Shown: positions 16,300-26,558 of the stretch, one piece after another
Position numbering within the stretch: the first letter of the stretch is position 1
Layout of the letters: every line of letters starts with the position of its first letter
Assembly (NCBI GenBank): GCA_035295845.1
Contig: DATGIF010000007.1
Span: 1-64,000 of the forward strand
Source of the DNA: Palsa-892 sp035295845
GTDB taxonomy: Bacteria; Pseudomonadota; Alphaproteobacteria; Rhizobiales; Xanthobacteraceae
Length of the DNA: 64,000 nt
Direction of reading: 5' to 3'
Position numbers and translations under genes: made by a program
Notes under the pieces: generated by a model
What the model saw: only the letters and a program-made list of their open reading frames with translations
Told to the model about the DNA's origin: nothing
Database searches by the model: none

Positions 16300-17056
16300 G
16301 AACCGAGACCTCTTGCTCGCCGAGATAGGCTTGGCGCACCTCGGCATTGGCGCGGACTTCGGCGGGCTGCCCGGTTGCGATCACGCGGCCATAGACAAGG
16401 ACGGTAACGCGGTCGGCAAGCGCGAACACCGCTTCCATGTCGTGCTCGATCAGGAGGATCGTGAGCTCCCGCTTCAACTCGCGCAGCAACGCGACCATGC
16501 GGGCGGATTCCTCCGGCCCCATGCCCGCCATCGGCTCGTCGAGGAGGAGCATGCGCGGATTCGTCGCCAGCGCCATCGCGATCTCGAGCTGGCGATGCTC
16601 GCCATGGCTCATTTTCGAAACGATCGTATCGGCGCGATGGGCGAGACCGACGCGGGCGAGCGCTGCGCGGGCGGGCTCCCGCAACGCGCTTTCCTTGCGG
16701 GCGTCGTGCCAGAAGTGAAACGAGTGGCCGGCATGCGCCTGGACCGCAAGCGCGACGTTATCGAGCGCGGTGAAATCGAGAAAAAGCGAAGTGATCTGAA
16801 ACGAGCGCGCGAGCCCGAGCGCGCTCCGCCTGTAGGTCGGCAATGCCGTGATGTCGCGGCCATTGAAATGGATGCGGCCCTGATCGGGCGTGACCTCGCC
16901 CGTAAGCTCGCTGATCAGCGTGGTCTTGCCGGCGCCGTTCGGGCCGATGACGGCGTGCAGTTCGCCCGGCACCACGCCGAGCGAGATGCGATCGGAGGCG
17001 ACCACACCGCCGAAGCGCTTGGTCAAATCCTCGATATGAAGAAGCGCGTCAGCCAC
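16292..17056 (-). CDS. livG: LivG-type ABC transporter ATP-binding protein (system 1)
   Basis: I choose the GTG at 17056 (VADALLHIEDLTKRFGGVVA, 254 residues), which overlaps the livM stop by 8 nt, as in coupled liv operons. Walker A is IGPNGAGKTTL, the signature region is KMSHGEHRQLEIAMAL (SHGE in place of SGGQ, usual for this subgroup) and Walker B is PRMLLLDEPMAGM. The C-terminal extension with HDMEAVFALADRVTVLVYG is typical. It forms the heterodimeric motor with LivF. Confidence 0.92.
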   Translation of the reverse strand: MADALLHIEDLTKRFGGVVASDRISLGVVPGELHAVIGPNGAGKTTLISELTGEVTPDQGRIHFNGRDITALPTYRRSALGLARSFQITSLFLDFTALDNVALAVQAHAGHSFHFWHDARKESALREPARAALARVGLAHRADTIVSKMSHGEHRQLEIAMALATNPRMLLLDEPMAGMGPEESARMVALLRELKRELTILLIEHDMEAVFALADRVTVLVYGRVIATGQPAEVRANAEVRQAYLGEQEVSVHG

Positions 17057-17996
17057 GGCGCAAATCCGCGAGCAAGCCGTCGATGCCGCCGCGCGCGAAC
17101 AGCACAACGAGCAGCAACAACGGCCCCATGATGATCTGCCAATATTCGGTGACGCGGGAGAGGAACTCTTCCAGCACGAGATAGGCGACCGATCCCATCA
17201 GTGGGCCGAATGTGGAGGCCATGCCGCCGAGCACCACCATCACGATGAGGTCGCCCGAGCGCGTCCAGTGCATCATCGCGGGGCTGACGAAATCGGCTTG
17301 ATTGGCGAGCAACGCGCCGGCGAGTCCGCACAAGGTGCCGGCGATGACGAAGCAAACGAGCTTGTAGCGAAAGGTCGCAAAGCCGATCGAGCGCATGCGC
17401 CGGTCGTTGGAGCGCGCGCCGCGGATCACCATGCCGAAGCGCGAATTGACGAGGCGCCAGACGAGATAAATCGCGGCGAGCAGAAGCGCCAGGCACACAT
17501 AATAGAACTGGGTCTTACTGTTGAGATTGACGAGGCCCGCGAACTGGCTGCGCTGATTGATCGTGAGGCCGTCGTCGCCGCCGTAGCGCGCGAGGCCGAC
17601 GGCGACATAGTAGATCATCTGCGAGAAGGCGAGCGTAATCATGATGAAATAAACGCCGCGCGTGCGCAGGCATAAGAGGCCGATGACGAAGGAAAACAGC
17701 GCCGACACGACGAGCGCGAGCGGCCATTGCACGAAGCCGGAATGGACGCCTTCGCTGGCGAGGATGCCGACAACATAGCCGCCGACGCCGAGATAGGCGG
17801 CGTGACCGAAACTCACCATGCCGCCGTAACCAAGAATGAGATTCAAACTCGTCGCCGCGAGCGCGAGAATAAGAACGCGGGTGAAGAGCGTCAGCAGAAA
17901 TATATTGCCGGTGAAGTTCGCGTAGACCGGCAACAGCACGAGAAACGCCAGCAAGCCGGCAATGACGAGATTGCGGATGTTCAGCGCAAAGCTCAT
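17049..17996 (-). CDS. livM: LivM-type ABC transporter permease (system 1)
   Basis: The 315-residue integral membrane protein has about 8-9 hydrophobic helices and the LivM motifs NLILGYGGMVSFGHAAYLGVG and RSNDRRMRSIGFATFRYKLV (the EAA-like coupling loop). It overlaps livH by 4 nt (ATGA). It forms the membrane channel together with LivH. Confidence 0.92.
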   Translation of the reverse strand: MSFALNIRNLVIAGLLAFLVLLPVYANFTGNIFLLTLFTRVLILALAATSLNLILGYGGMVSFGHAAYLGVGGYVVGILASEGVHSGFVQWPLALVVSALFSFVIGLLCLRTRGVYFIMITLAFSQMIYYVAVGLARYGGDDGLTINQRSQFAGLVNLNSKTQFYYVCLALLLAAIYLVWRLVNSRFGMVIRGARSNDRRMRSIGFATFRYKLVCFVIAGTLCGLAGALLANQADFVSPAMMHWTRSGDLIVMVVLGGMASTFGPLMGSVAYLVLEEFLSRVTEYWQIIMGPLLLLVVLFARGGIDGLLADLRRG

Positions 17997-18910
17997 CGGC
18001 GGGCCGGCGGAAACAGGCCCTCGGGGCGCAGAATCAGCACCAGCGCCATCAGGAGATAGATCAGCATCGACGAGATGGCGGGCCCCACGGTCGACGCCGT
18101 GTTTGTGCTCATGAACAGGCGCAGGAGATCCGGCAGGAAGGCGCGGCCGATGGTGTCGATGAGCCCAGCGAAGATCGCGGCGATGAAGGCGCCGCGGATC
18201 GAGCCGATGCCGCCGATGATGATGACGACAAAGGCGAGGATCAGGATGTTCTCGCCCATGCCGATTTGCACGGTGAGGATCGGCGCCTGCATCAATCCCG
18301 CGAGCCCCGCGAGCGCGGCGCCGAGGCCGAACACAAAGGTATAGAGGAGCTTGATATTGATCCCGAGCGCGCCGACCATTTCGCGGTTGGAAGCGCCGGC
18401 GCGGATGAGCATGCCGACCCGCGTCCGCATCACGACGATGTAGAGGAAAAACGCGACCGCGAAAGTCGCGGCGATAATGACGATGCGGTAGAGCGGGTAA
18501 TAGATTCCGGGCAGGATCTGCACGGCCGTGTTCATCGCGTCCGGCAATGGCAGACTCATGCCCGCCGGGCCCCAGATCAGCCGCACCAATTCATTGAAAA
18601 ACAGGATCAGACCGAAGGTGCCGAGCACCTGATCGAGATGATCGCGCCCGTAGAGACGGCGCATGGCGATCACTTCCACGGCCATGCCGACGAGAAGGGT
18701 CGCTCCAAGCGCAAGGATCGCGGCGAGCACGAAGCTCCCGGTGAGTGCTGCGAAGGTCGCGGCGAAATAGGCGCCGAGCATGTAGAACGAGCCGTGCGCG
18801 AGGTTCACGAGGTCCATGATCCCGAAGACGAGCGTCAGCCCCGCCGCCAAAAGAAACAGCAGCATGCCGAGCTGCACGCCGTTCAGACATTGCTCGATGA
18901 AATAGAACAT
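17993..18910 (-). CDS. livH: LivH-type ABC transporter permease (system 1)
   Basis: The 305-residue permease begins MFYFIEQCLNGVQLGMLLFL and contains FGIMDLVNLAHGSFYMLGAY and RAGASNREMVGALGINIKLL, both typical of LivH. About eight hydrophobic helices are evident. It lies about 100 bp downstream of the binding-protein gene, separated from it by a strong hairpin terminator. Its expression may therefore be lower than that of the binding protein. Confidence 0.92.
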   Translation of the reverse strand: MFYFIEQCLNGVQLGMLLFLLAAGLTLVFGIMDLVNLAHGSFYMLGAYFAATFAALTGSFVLAAILALGATLLVGMAVEVIAMRRLYGRDHLDQVLGTFGLILFFNELVRLIWGPAGMSLPLPDAMNTAVQILPGIYYPLYRIVIIAATFAVAFFLYIVVMRTRVGMLIRAGASNREMVGALGINIKLLYTFVFGLGAALAGLAGLMQAPILTVQIGMGENILILAFVVIIIGGIGSIRGAFIAAIFAGLIDTIGRAFLPDLLRLFMSTNTASTVGPAISSMLIYLLMALVLILRPEGLFPPARR

Positions 18911-18950
18911 GACGTCTGGCGCCGGCCGAAATCGGCGACCCCCCCGGTCA

Positions 18951-18996
18951 ATTAAAAAACGGGACGGCAGCCGCCTTCAAGCGTCTCTGCCGTCCC
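18951..18996 (-). terminator. Hairpin terminator between binding-protein and permease genes
   Basis: On the minus strand GGGACGGCAG pairs with CTGCCGTCCC around a 16-nt loop, followed by GTTTTTTAAT. It is a good Rho-independent terminator immediately after the substrate-binding-protein gene. Partial read-through would give excess binding protein over membrane components. Confidence 0.85.
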
Positions 18997-19014
18997 TTAT
19001 CGCGCATCCGATGA

Positions 19015-20184
19015 TCACTTCATCGGGCACTTGTCGTGAAACCGGTCCTGGTCGTCCTTGACGATGGTGGCGACGGTCTTCAGCACGTAATTGTCGCCTT
19101 CCTTGACGACATTCTGCAGATAGAAATTCTGGATCGGGATGTGGTTGTTGCCGTATTTGAAGCCGCCGCGGACCGTCTTGAAGTCGGCCTTTTCCATGGC
19201 CTTGCGCACGGCTTCCTTGTCGTCGATCTTGCCCTTGGTGGCGACGACGGCCGAATTGATCAGGTTCGCGGCGTCGTAGGTCTGCGCGCCGTAGAACGAG
19301 GGCGAGCTCTTGTACTTCTCCTTGTAGTCGGCGACGAATTTCTTGTTGGCATCGTTCGGCAGATCGTTGACCCATTCCTGCGCGCCGGGCACGCCGAGCG
19401 CGAGTTCCTTCTGCCGCGGCAGCGACAGCTCGTCGATCGTGAACGCCGTATAGAGCGGGATCTGGCCCTTCAATCCGGCCTGGGCGTATTGGGTGAGAAA
19501 CTGCACGCCGGCCGCCCCCGGGTAGAAGACGAAGATCGCATCAGGCTTCGCCTCGCGCGCCTTCGACAATTCGGCGGAGAAGTCGAGCTGATCCGGCCAC
19601 TTGGTGAGTTCCTGCCCGAGCACTTGGCCTTTGAAGGTCGAGGCGACGCCGGCGAGCATGTCCTTGCCGGCGGCATAGTTCGGGCCGATCAGGAAGACCG
19701 ACTTCACGCCTTTCTGGTTCATGTAGAGGCCGACGGCCTGCGGCGTCTGGTCGTTCTGCCACGAGGTCGAGAACACGTAGGGCGAGCAGAGCTCGCCCGC
19801 GAGCTGCGAGGGGCCCGCGTTCGAGGTGACGAGGAAGGTCTTGGAATCGACCGCCGACTTCAGCGACGCCAGGAGCACGTTCGACCAGATATAGCCGACG
19901 ATGAAATCGACCTTGTCGCTCTCGATCAGCTTGTCGGTCTTCTGCTTGCCGATTTCCGGCTTCTGCGTGTCGTCTTCGTAGATCACCTCGACCGGCAGGC
20001 CGCCCATCTTGCGGCCGAGATGGTCGAGTGCCAGCTCGAAGGAATTGCGCATGTCGTTGCCGATTACGGCGGTCGGTCCGCTGAAGGTGCTGACGAAGCC
20101 GATCTTGATCGACTTCTGCTGGGCGGCGGCCGGACCCATCGCGAGCGCGAGGATCGCGCCGGCCATGAGCAGTGATTTTTTCAT
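19015..20184 (-). CDS. Periplasmic substrate-binding protein of liv-type ABC transporter (system 1)
   Basis: I place the start at 20184 (MKKSLLMAGAILALAMGPAA, 389 residues), behind a GGGAGGGG ribosome site. Upstream in-frame codons are out of place for a secreted protein. The Sec signal is cleaved after AAAQQ. The mature part starts KIGFVSTFSGPTAVIGNDMR and follows the Peripla_BP_6/LivK fold (DKVDFIVGYIWSNV, YAAGKDMLAGVASTFKGQVL, AIFVFYPGAAGVQFL). It captures the ligand for LivHMGF. The aromatic context and a TGCATAATAGTTCA site about 100 bp upstream suggest an aromatic acid ligand rather than leucine. Confidence 0.92.
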   Translation of the reverse strand: MKKSLLMAGAILALAMGPAAAQQKSIKIGFVSTFSGPTAVIGNDMRNSFELALDHLGRKMGGLPVEVIYEDDTQKPEIGKQKTDKLIESDKVDFIVGYIWSNVLLASLKSAVDSKTFLVTSNAGPSQLAGELCSPYVFSTSWQNDQTPQAVGLYMNQKGVKSVFLIGPNYAAGKDMLAGVASTFKGQVLGQELTKWPDQLDFSAELSKAREAKPDAIFVFYPGAAGVQFLTQYAQAGLKGQIPLYTAFTIDELSLPRQKELALGVPGAQEWVNDLPNDANKKFVADYKEKYKSSPSFYGAQTYDAANLINSAVVATKGKIDDKEAVRKAMEKADFKTVRGGFKYGNNHIPIQNFYLQNVVKEGDNYVLKTVATIVKDDQDRFHDKCPMK

Positions 20185-20286
20185 TGTCCCCTCCCGATGG
20201 TTTGTTGTTGGCAGAATTCTTCCGCGCACGGTGCCCGACTTGAGATGTTCGTCGTCCGGCGACCGGATCGGCTGTCTCCCCCTACA

Positions 20287-20300
20287 TGAACTATTATGCA
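20287..20300 (-). promoter_or_regulatory. Candidate degenerate BoxR operator upstream of the ABC transporter
   Basis: The minus strand reads TGCATAATAGTTCA, identical at 12 of 14 positions to the operator at the boxC promoter (TGCATAATAATGCA). CATAAT inside it could be a -10 element with TTGCCG 16 nt upstream. It lies 103 bp before the binding-protein start codon. Confidence 0.45.
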
Positions 20301-20347
20301 TCTCTCGCCCGCCCCGGCAATCTTCAATTTTCGTCGCATAGTGCTCC

Positions 20348-21544
20348 TCAATTTCCGAGGCCGGTGCCGCCGTAAAGCCAAGCAAGGTCGTTGTAATAAT
20401 CCTCGGACCTCTTCGCCCGCATGATGGCGTTGCGCACGAGCGCGTGGGCGCCGGCCGGGTGATAGATGTGTTCGCCGATGGCCCGCGATTGCAGCTGGAT
20501 GCGGGAAGCGCGCACCACACGCTGCTGGCGATAGTGTTCGAGCGCGGTTTCGTACTCGCCCGGATACGCACCCAGCATGTGCGCCAGACACACCGCGTCT
20601 TCCAGCGCCATGCAGGCGCCTTGCGCCGCATATTGCAGCATGGGATGCGCGGCATCGCCGAGAAGCGCCACGCGGCCATCAGTCCATTGCTCGACCGGAT
20701 CGCGATCGCATAGCACCCAGAGCTTCCAATCGCGCCCGTGCCGGATGATGTTCTGCGCGCGCGGGTGAACGTGCTGGAAGCCTTGCATCACTTCTTCCTG
20801 GCCGACCGGTTTTCCGGCAACCGGCTCGGGCGCGTCGTTGTGATAGGTGACGACGAGATTGAACAGCTTCCATCCCGACAACGGATAATGGACGATGTGG
20901 CACTTCGGCCCCGCCCACAGCGTCGCCGCGTTCCAGCGCAGATCCTCGGGCATTTCTGCGGTCGGAATGACCGATCGATAGGTGGTGTGGCCCGACACGC
21001 GCGGTGGACCGTCACCGACAACCTGCTTGCGGATATTCGACCACAGGCCATCGGCGCCGATGAGGAGCGATCCGGCGATGCTGTCGCCGGAGGAAAGCCG
21101 CGCTGTTACGGAAGAGCCGTCCTGGTCGTAGCGTTCGACTTCGCTTTTCACCCTCAGTTCGATGTGATCGTCGTTCTGGCACGACTTCAGCAACACGCCG
21201 TGCAAGTCGCCGCGGTGAACAACCGCGTAGGGATTCTTGAAGCGGGCGCGAAAAGCCTCGCCGAGATCGATATGGGTGATCTCCTCGGCGGAAAGCGCAT
21301 CCATCAACCGTAGCTGATCGATATAGACGGCCATGCCGCGCGCGGTCTCGCCGACGCCGAGATAGTCAAAGGCGTGAAACGCGTTGGGGCCGAGCTGGAT
21401 GCCGGCGCCGATCTCGCCCATGGCCGCCGCTTTTTCCAGCACCACCGAGCGGATGCCTTTTTGCGCGAGCCCAATCGCCGTGGCGAGGCCGCCAATGCCG
21501 GCGCCGACGATCAATACCGGTTTGGCCGGGGCTTTCGAATTCAA
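20348..21544 (-). CDS. FAD-dependent 3-hydroxybenzoate 6-hydroxylase
   Basis: The 398-residue class A flavoprotein hydroxylase shows PVLIVGAGIGGLATAIGLA (FAD Rossmann, residues 9-27), LLIGADGLWSNIRKQV (DG motif near 160) and GRVALLGDAAHPMLQYAAQG (GD motif near 285). The sequence style (AMGEIGAGIQLGPNAFHAFD, HRGDLHGVLL) fits salicylate/3-hydroxybenzoate 6-hydroxylases. The product, gentisate, is the substrate of the dioxygenase encoded divergently 92 bp away, which supports this assignment over salicylate 1-hydroxylase. It acts in the cytoplasm with NAD(P)H. Maleylpyruvate isomerase and fumarylpyruvate hydrolase are not in the window. Confidence 0.87.
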   Translation of the reverse strand: MNSKAPAKPVLIVGAGIGGLATAIGLAQKGIRSVVLEKAAAMGEIGAGIQLGPNAFHAFDYLGVGETARGMAVYIDQLRLMDALSAEEITHIDLGEAFRARFKNPYAVVHRGDLHGVLLKSCQNDDHIELRVKSEVERYDQDGSSVTARLSSGDSIAGSLLIGADGLWSNIRKQVVGDGPPRVSGHTTYRSVIPTAEMPEDLRWNAATLWAGPKCHIVHYPLSGWKLFNLVVTYHNDAPEPVAGKPVGQEEVMQGFQHVHPRAQNIIRHGRDWKLWVLCDRDPVEQWTDGRVALLGDAAHPMLQYAAQGACMALEDAVCLAHMLGAYPGEYETALEHYRQQRVVRASRIQLQSRAIGEHIYHPAGAHALVRNAIMRAKRSEDYYNDLAWLYGGTGLGN

Positions 21545-21636
21545 TCCGGACTCCCTGCGGGCGGCATCTTCCGCCGCTTCCGCTCCATCGATACACTAGC
21601 AATAAACCAAGCCTGAGGATCGATGGGAGGTCCGCC

Positions 21637-22680
21637 ATGGATCACGCCGTACAATCCACGCCCGAGCGCGAGGCGTTCTACAAGAAGATCGACGGCGAAA
21701 ATCTCTCGGCGTTGTGGACGGTCATGCGCGACTTGATCACGCCGGAGCCGAAAAGCGCCTGCCGGCCGCACCTCTGGCGTTTCGATGCGCTCCGCGCCTA
21801 CATGCTCGAGGCCGGCCGTCTGATCACCGCCAAGGAAGCCGAACGGCGCGTCCTGGTGCTGGAAAATCCGGGACTGCGCGGTCAAGCGAAAGTGACGACG
21901 TCGCTCTATGCCGGCATCCAGATGGTCTTGCCCGGCGAGGTCGCGCATGCGCACCGTCACAGCCAATCGGCGCTGCGTTTCATCCTTGAAGGAAAAGGCG
22001 CGCATACGGCCGTCGACGGCGAGCGCACGATGATGGAGCCCGGCGACTTCGTGATCACGCCGTCGATGAAATGGCACGACCACGGCAACGAATCCTCGCA
22101 GCCGATGTTCTGGCTCGACGGTCTCGACATTCCGCTGGTGCAGTTCCTCGATGCCTCGTTTGCCGAAGGCCTCGACGACGAGGAGCAACCGATCACCCGG
22201 CCCGCGGGCGACAGCTTCGCGCGCTATGGCCACAACCTCCTGCCGGTCGACATGAAGCGCTCGTCGCCGACGTCGCCGGTGTTCAACTATCCCTACGCGC
22301 ATACGCGCGAGGCATTGGAAGGCGCGAAGGCCCAGAGCGCCTGGGACGCCTGTCACGGCGTCAAGATGCGCTATTCCAATCCGGTGAGCGGCGACTACGC
22401 GATGCCGACGATCGGCACGTTCATCCAGCTTCTGCCGAAAGGCTTCCGCACCGCGCGCTATCGTTCGACCGACGCCACCGTGTTCGCGCCGATCGAGGGC
22501 CGCGGCCGCTCGAAGATCGGCGAACAGACATTTGAGTGGGGCTCGCGCGACATTTTCGTGGTGCCGAGCTGGCAGTGGGTCTCGCACGAAGCGAACGAAG
22601 ACGCGGTGCTCTTCAGCTTCTCGGATCGTCCCGTGCAGGAAAAGCTCGGCCTCTTCCGCGAGGATCGCGGCAACGCGTGA
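21637..22680 (+). CDS. Gentisate 1,2-dioxygenase (bicupin)
   Basis: The 347-residue protein has two cupin domains. The first carries the Fe(II) ligands in AHRHSQSALRFILEGKGA (HxH near residue 107-109) and PSMKWHDHGN. The second (about 230-335) has the degenerate cupin pattern usual in this enzyme. The N-terminal ESPKS-like part (LWTVMRDLITPEPKSACRPHLWRF) is diagnostic. It opens the gentisate ring to maleylpyruvate. GGGAGG precedes the ATG. It is followed after 10 nt by the CoA-type FAD monooxygenase, probably as one transcript. Confidence 0.93.
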   Translation: MDHAVQSTPEREAFYKKIDGENLSALWTVMRDLITPEPKSACRPHLWRFDALRAYMLEAGRLITAKEAERRVLVLENPGLRGQAKVTTSLYAGIQMVLPGEVAHAHRHSQSALRFILEGKGAHTAVDGERTMMEPGDFVITPSMKWHDHGNESSQPMFWLDGLDIPLVQFLDASFAEGLDDEEQPITRPAGDSFARYGHNLLPVDMKRSSPTSPVFNYPYAHTREALEGAKAQSAWDACHGVKMRYSNPVSGDYAMPTIGTFIQLLPKGFRTARYRSTDATVFAPIEGRGRSKIGEQTFEWGSRDIFVVPSWQWVSHEANEDAVLFSFSDRPVQEKLGLFREDRGNA

Positions 22681-22690
22681 CGCGGGCGCG

Positions 22691-23833
22691 ATGCGCGTTG
22701 TCATCCTCGGCGCCGGCCCGGCGGGACTGTATCTCGGCTATTTGCTGAAGCGCCGCCGTCGCGATGCGGACGTCCGCATTTTCGAGCAGAACGCAGCGGA
22801 TGCGACGTTTGGCTTTGGCGTCGTCTTTTCCGACCGCGCGCTCGAATTCCTTAACGACGACGACCCGGAAACCTTCGCGGCAATCGCCCCGCACATGGAA
22901 TCCTGGGAGGACATCACGCTCGCCCATCGCGGCGAGCGGATCGCGATCGACGGCGTCGGCTTCGCGGCAGTAGGACGGCTGAAATTGCTGCAGCTGCTAC
23001 AGGAGCGGGCGCGTTCGGTGGGGATCGAGCCCACCTACGAGAAAGCCGTGACCACACTCGACGATTTTGCCGAAGCCGATCTGGTCGTCGGCGCCGACGG
23101 CGTGAACTCGCTGGTGCGGCGGACGCATGAACGCGAGTTCGGCGCGACGGTCACGCAGCTCAACAATCATTTTGCCTGGTTCGGCACCACGAAGCCCTTT
23201 TCCACCCTGACGCAGACGTTTCGCGAAACCGAGTTCGGCCACTTCAACGCGCACCACTATCGCTATCAGCCGGACATGAGCACCTTCATTGTCGAAGTGG
23301 ACGACGCGACGTTCAAGCGCGGCGGCTTCGACCACATGAATGAAAGCGAGGCGAAAGCCCTGTGCGAGCGCGTGTTCGCCGAGGCCCTCGACGGGCACAA
23401 ACTGATTTCCAACCATTCGATCTGGCGGCGATTTCCGATCGTGCGGAACGAACACTGGTTTCACGGCAACCGCGTGCTCGTCGGCGACGCCTTGCACACG
23501 GCGCATTTCTCGATCGGATCGGGGACGCGGCTTGCGATGGAGGATGCGATCGCGCTCGACGAGGTGCTCACCCGGCATCCGCGCGACATTCCTTCGGCGC
23601 TTGCGGCCTACGAACGGGCGCGGCGGCCGGTGCTGGAAAAACTGGTGGGCGGCGCCAATGCGAGTGCGGCGTGGTACGAGCATTTCGCCGATCACATGCG
23701 GCTCGAGCCGATCGACTTCGCCATGAGTTACGTGACCCGTTCGGGCCGCATCGATATCAAACGGCTGCGGCAGCTGTCGCCGCGTTTCGCCGCGCGCTAT
23801 GAGCGCGAGCGTCCGTTGGCGGCAAATCACTGA
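22691..23833 (+). CDS. FAD monooxygenase of the salicyloyl-CoA 5-hydroxylase / anthraniloyl-CoA monooxygenase type
   Basis: I start it at the ATG at 22691 (MRVVILGAGPAGLYLGYLLK, 380 residues), 10 nt after the dioxygenase stop. The FAD motifs are GAGPAG, LVVGADGVNSLVRRTH and VLVGDALHTAHFSIGSGTRL. FEQNAADATFGFGVVFSDRAL and HYRYQPDMSTFIVEVD are typical of monooxygenases acting on aromatic acyl-CoA esters, as in salicyloyl-CoA 5-hydroxylase and the first half of anthraniloyl-CoA monooxygenase. The old-yellow-enzyme half of the latter is absent. Beside a gentisate dioxygenase, 5-hydroxylation of salicyloyl-CoA (or 6-hydroxylation of 3-hydroxybenzoyl-CoA) to gentisyl-CoA is the best guess. Confidence 0.8.
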   Translation: MRVVILGAGPAGLYLGYLLKRRRRDADVRIFEQNAADATFGFGVVFSDRALEFLNDDDPETFAAIAPHMESWEDITLAHRGERIAIDGVGFAAVGRLKLLQLLQERARSVGIEPTYEKAVTTLDDFAEADLVVGADGVNSLVRRTHEREFGATVTQLNNHFAWFGTTKPFSTLTQTFRETEFGHFNAHHYRYQPDMSTFIVEVDDATFKRGGFDHMNESEAKALCERVFAEALDGHKLISNHSIWRRFPIVRNEHWFHGNRVLVGDALHTAHFSIGSGTRLAMEDAIALDEVLTRHPRDIPSALAAYERARRPVLEKLVGGANASAAWYEHFADHMRLEPIDFAMSYVTRSGRIDIKRLRQLSPRFAARYERERPLAANH

Positions 23834-23863
23834 AATCGAGGATCGTCTTCGGCCTTTGGCCGC

Positions 23864-24796
23864 TCAGGCGCGCGCGAGCCGGCGAACGTTGCTGCCGCCC
23901 TCGAGCCAGGCGATGATTTCACGCAAGCCCTGCTCCGGCGTCTTGCCGGCCGTCTCCAGCACGTAATCCGCCTTGGCGTAGAGCGGCTCGCGGCTCTTCA
24001 GGATCGACACCAAGTCTTCCATCGCGCGCTTGTTGTCGGCCATCGGCCGCAAGTCGCCCTGCTCGATCACCCGGCTCATATGCTCGTCGGGCTTGGCGCG
24101 GACCCAGATCGTCACGCACGAGGTGAGCAAGCGCTCGAAGGTGCCGGGCTCGGTGACGAGGCTGCCGCCGGTCGCGAGCACGAAGCGCGCATGCTTGTCG
24201 ATCGCGGCGTCGAGCGCGGTACGCTCGAAGCGGCGGAAGGTCGGCTGCCCGAACATCTCGAAAATCTCGCCCAACGCCATGCCGCTCGTCTTCTCGATCT
24301 CGCGATCGAGCTCGATGAAGGGCACCGCGAGCTTCGCGCCCAGGAGCTTGCCGAGCGTCGACTTGCCGCTGCCGCGGAGACCGATCAAGGCGATGCGGGC
24401 GCGACGCGCCTCGCTCGAAGGCCCGCCATGGCGCGAAAGCAAGAGCGCGCGCGCCTCCCGTAATTCGACGGGCGTGAGCCGCTCGAGCAGTTGATGGAAG
24501 AGAAGATGCTCGACGTCGCGCTCGGGCCGCTCGTCGATGAGCTCGGCGACCGGGATACCCATCGCCTTGGAAATGCGCCGCAACAGGACGATCGAGCAAT
24601 TGCCCTTGCCGGCCTCGAGTTCGGCAAGGTAGCGCTCCGAGACGGCCGAGTGCTTGGCGAGCGCCTTCCTCGACATGGCGCGGCGGCTCCGCATGATGCG
24701 AACGCGATCGCCGAGCAGCTTCAGGTAGCTCGGGTTCGAAAGGTCGCCGCCGCCGTTGCCGGTCTTTTTGGCGGTTTTGTCGTTGCGTCTTTTCAT
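23864..24796 (-). CDS. boxR: BoxR/BzdR-type benzoyl-CoA-responsive repressor
   Basis: The 310-residue protein joins an N-terminal XRE helix-turn-helix (about 25-85, DRVRIMRSRRAMSRKALAKH and SERYLAELEAGKGNCSIVLL) to a shikimate-kinase-like domain (about 130-295). The latter has the P-loop IGLRGSGKSTLGKLLGAKL and VLATGGSLVTEPGTFERLL. This fusion is the hallmark of BoxR/BzdR, where the kinase-like domain binds benzoyl-CoA and releases DNA. It is divergent from bclA across a 62-bp gap holding a TGCA-N6-TGCA site only 14 bp from its own start, consistent with autoregulation. Confidence 0.95.
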   Translation of the reverse strand: MKRRNDKTAKKTGNGGGDLSNPSYLKLLGDRVRIMRSRRAMSRKALAKHSAVSERYLAELEAGKGNCSIVLLRRISKAMGIPVAELIDERPERDVEHLLFHQLLERLTPVELREARALLLSRHGGPSSEARRARIALIGLRGSGKSTLGKLLGAKLAVPFIELDREIEKTSGMALGEIFEMFGQPTFRRFERTALDAAIDKHARFVLATGGSLVTEPGTFERLLTSCVTIWVRAKPDEHMSRVIEQGDLRPMADNKRAMEDLVSILKSREPLYAKADYVLETAGKTPEQGLREIIAWLEGGSNVRRLARA

Positions 24797-24810
24797 GGCC
24801 CACCGTTTGG

Positions 24811-24824
24811 TGCAATATAGTGCA
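24811..24824. promoter_or_regulatory. Candidate BoxR operator in the boxR-bclA intergenic region
   Basis: TGCAATATAGTGCA: two TGCA half-sites with 6-bp spacing. BzdR-family repressors are known to recognise TGCA repeats. A TATAGT/TATATT element overlaps it on both strands, so binding would block both divergent promoters. Confidence 0.75.
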
Positions 24825-24858
24825 TGTGCTCCTAAAATAAAAACCCCGGGGAGGACAA

Positions 24859-26457
<1,599 letters not shown>

Positions 26458-26486
26458 CGGGCGAAAGCGGATATGCAGTTTAGTTC

Positions 26487-26515
26487 TTGTATCGCCTAAG
26501 GTCGCATGATATAAG
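26487..26515 (+). promoter_or_regulatory. Candidate sigma-70 promoter of boxCBA
   Basis: TTGTAT (26487-26492) and TATAAG (26510-26515) are separated by exactly 17 nt. The predicted start point falls within the TGCA-N6-TGCA site immediately downstream, as expected for repression. The boxC ATG is at 26559. Confidence 0.55.
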
Positions 26516-26516
26516 A

Positions 26517-26530
26517 TGCATAATAATGCA
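26517..26530. promoter_or_regulatory. Candidate BoxR operator at the boxC promoter
   Basis: TGCATAATAATGCA: two TGCA half-sites 6 bp apart, directly after a -10-like TATAAG and 28 bp before the boxC start codon. Confidence 0.75.
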
Positions 26531-26558
26531 TAGCCCCCAAAGGGCATCGAGGGAGGCC

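Noticed and set aside
20184..20679. N-terminal extension of the system 1 binding protein by 165 codons
   Set aside because: It overlaps the oppositely useful monooxygenase gene and would bury a clear signal peptide; the ATG at 20184 has a good ribosome site.
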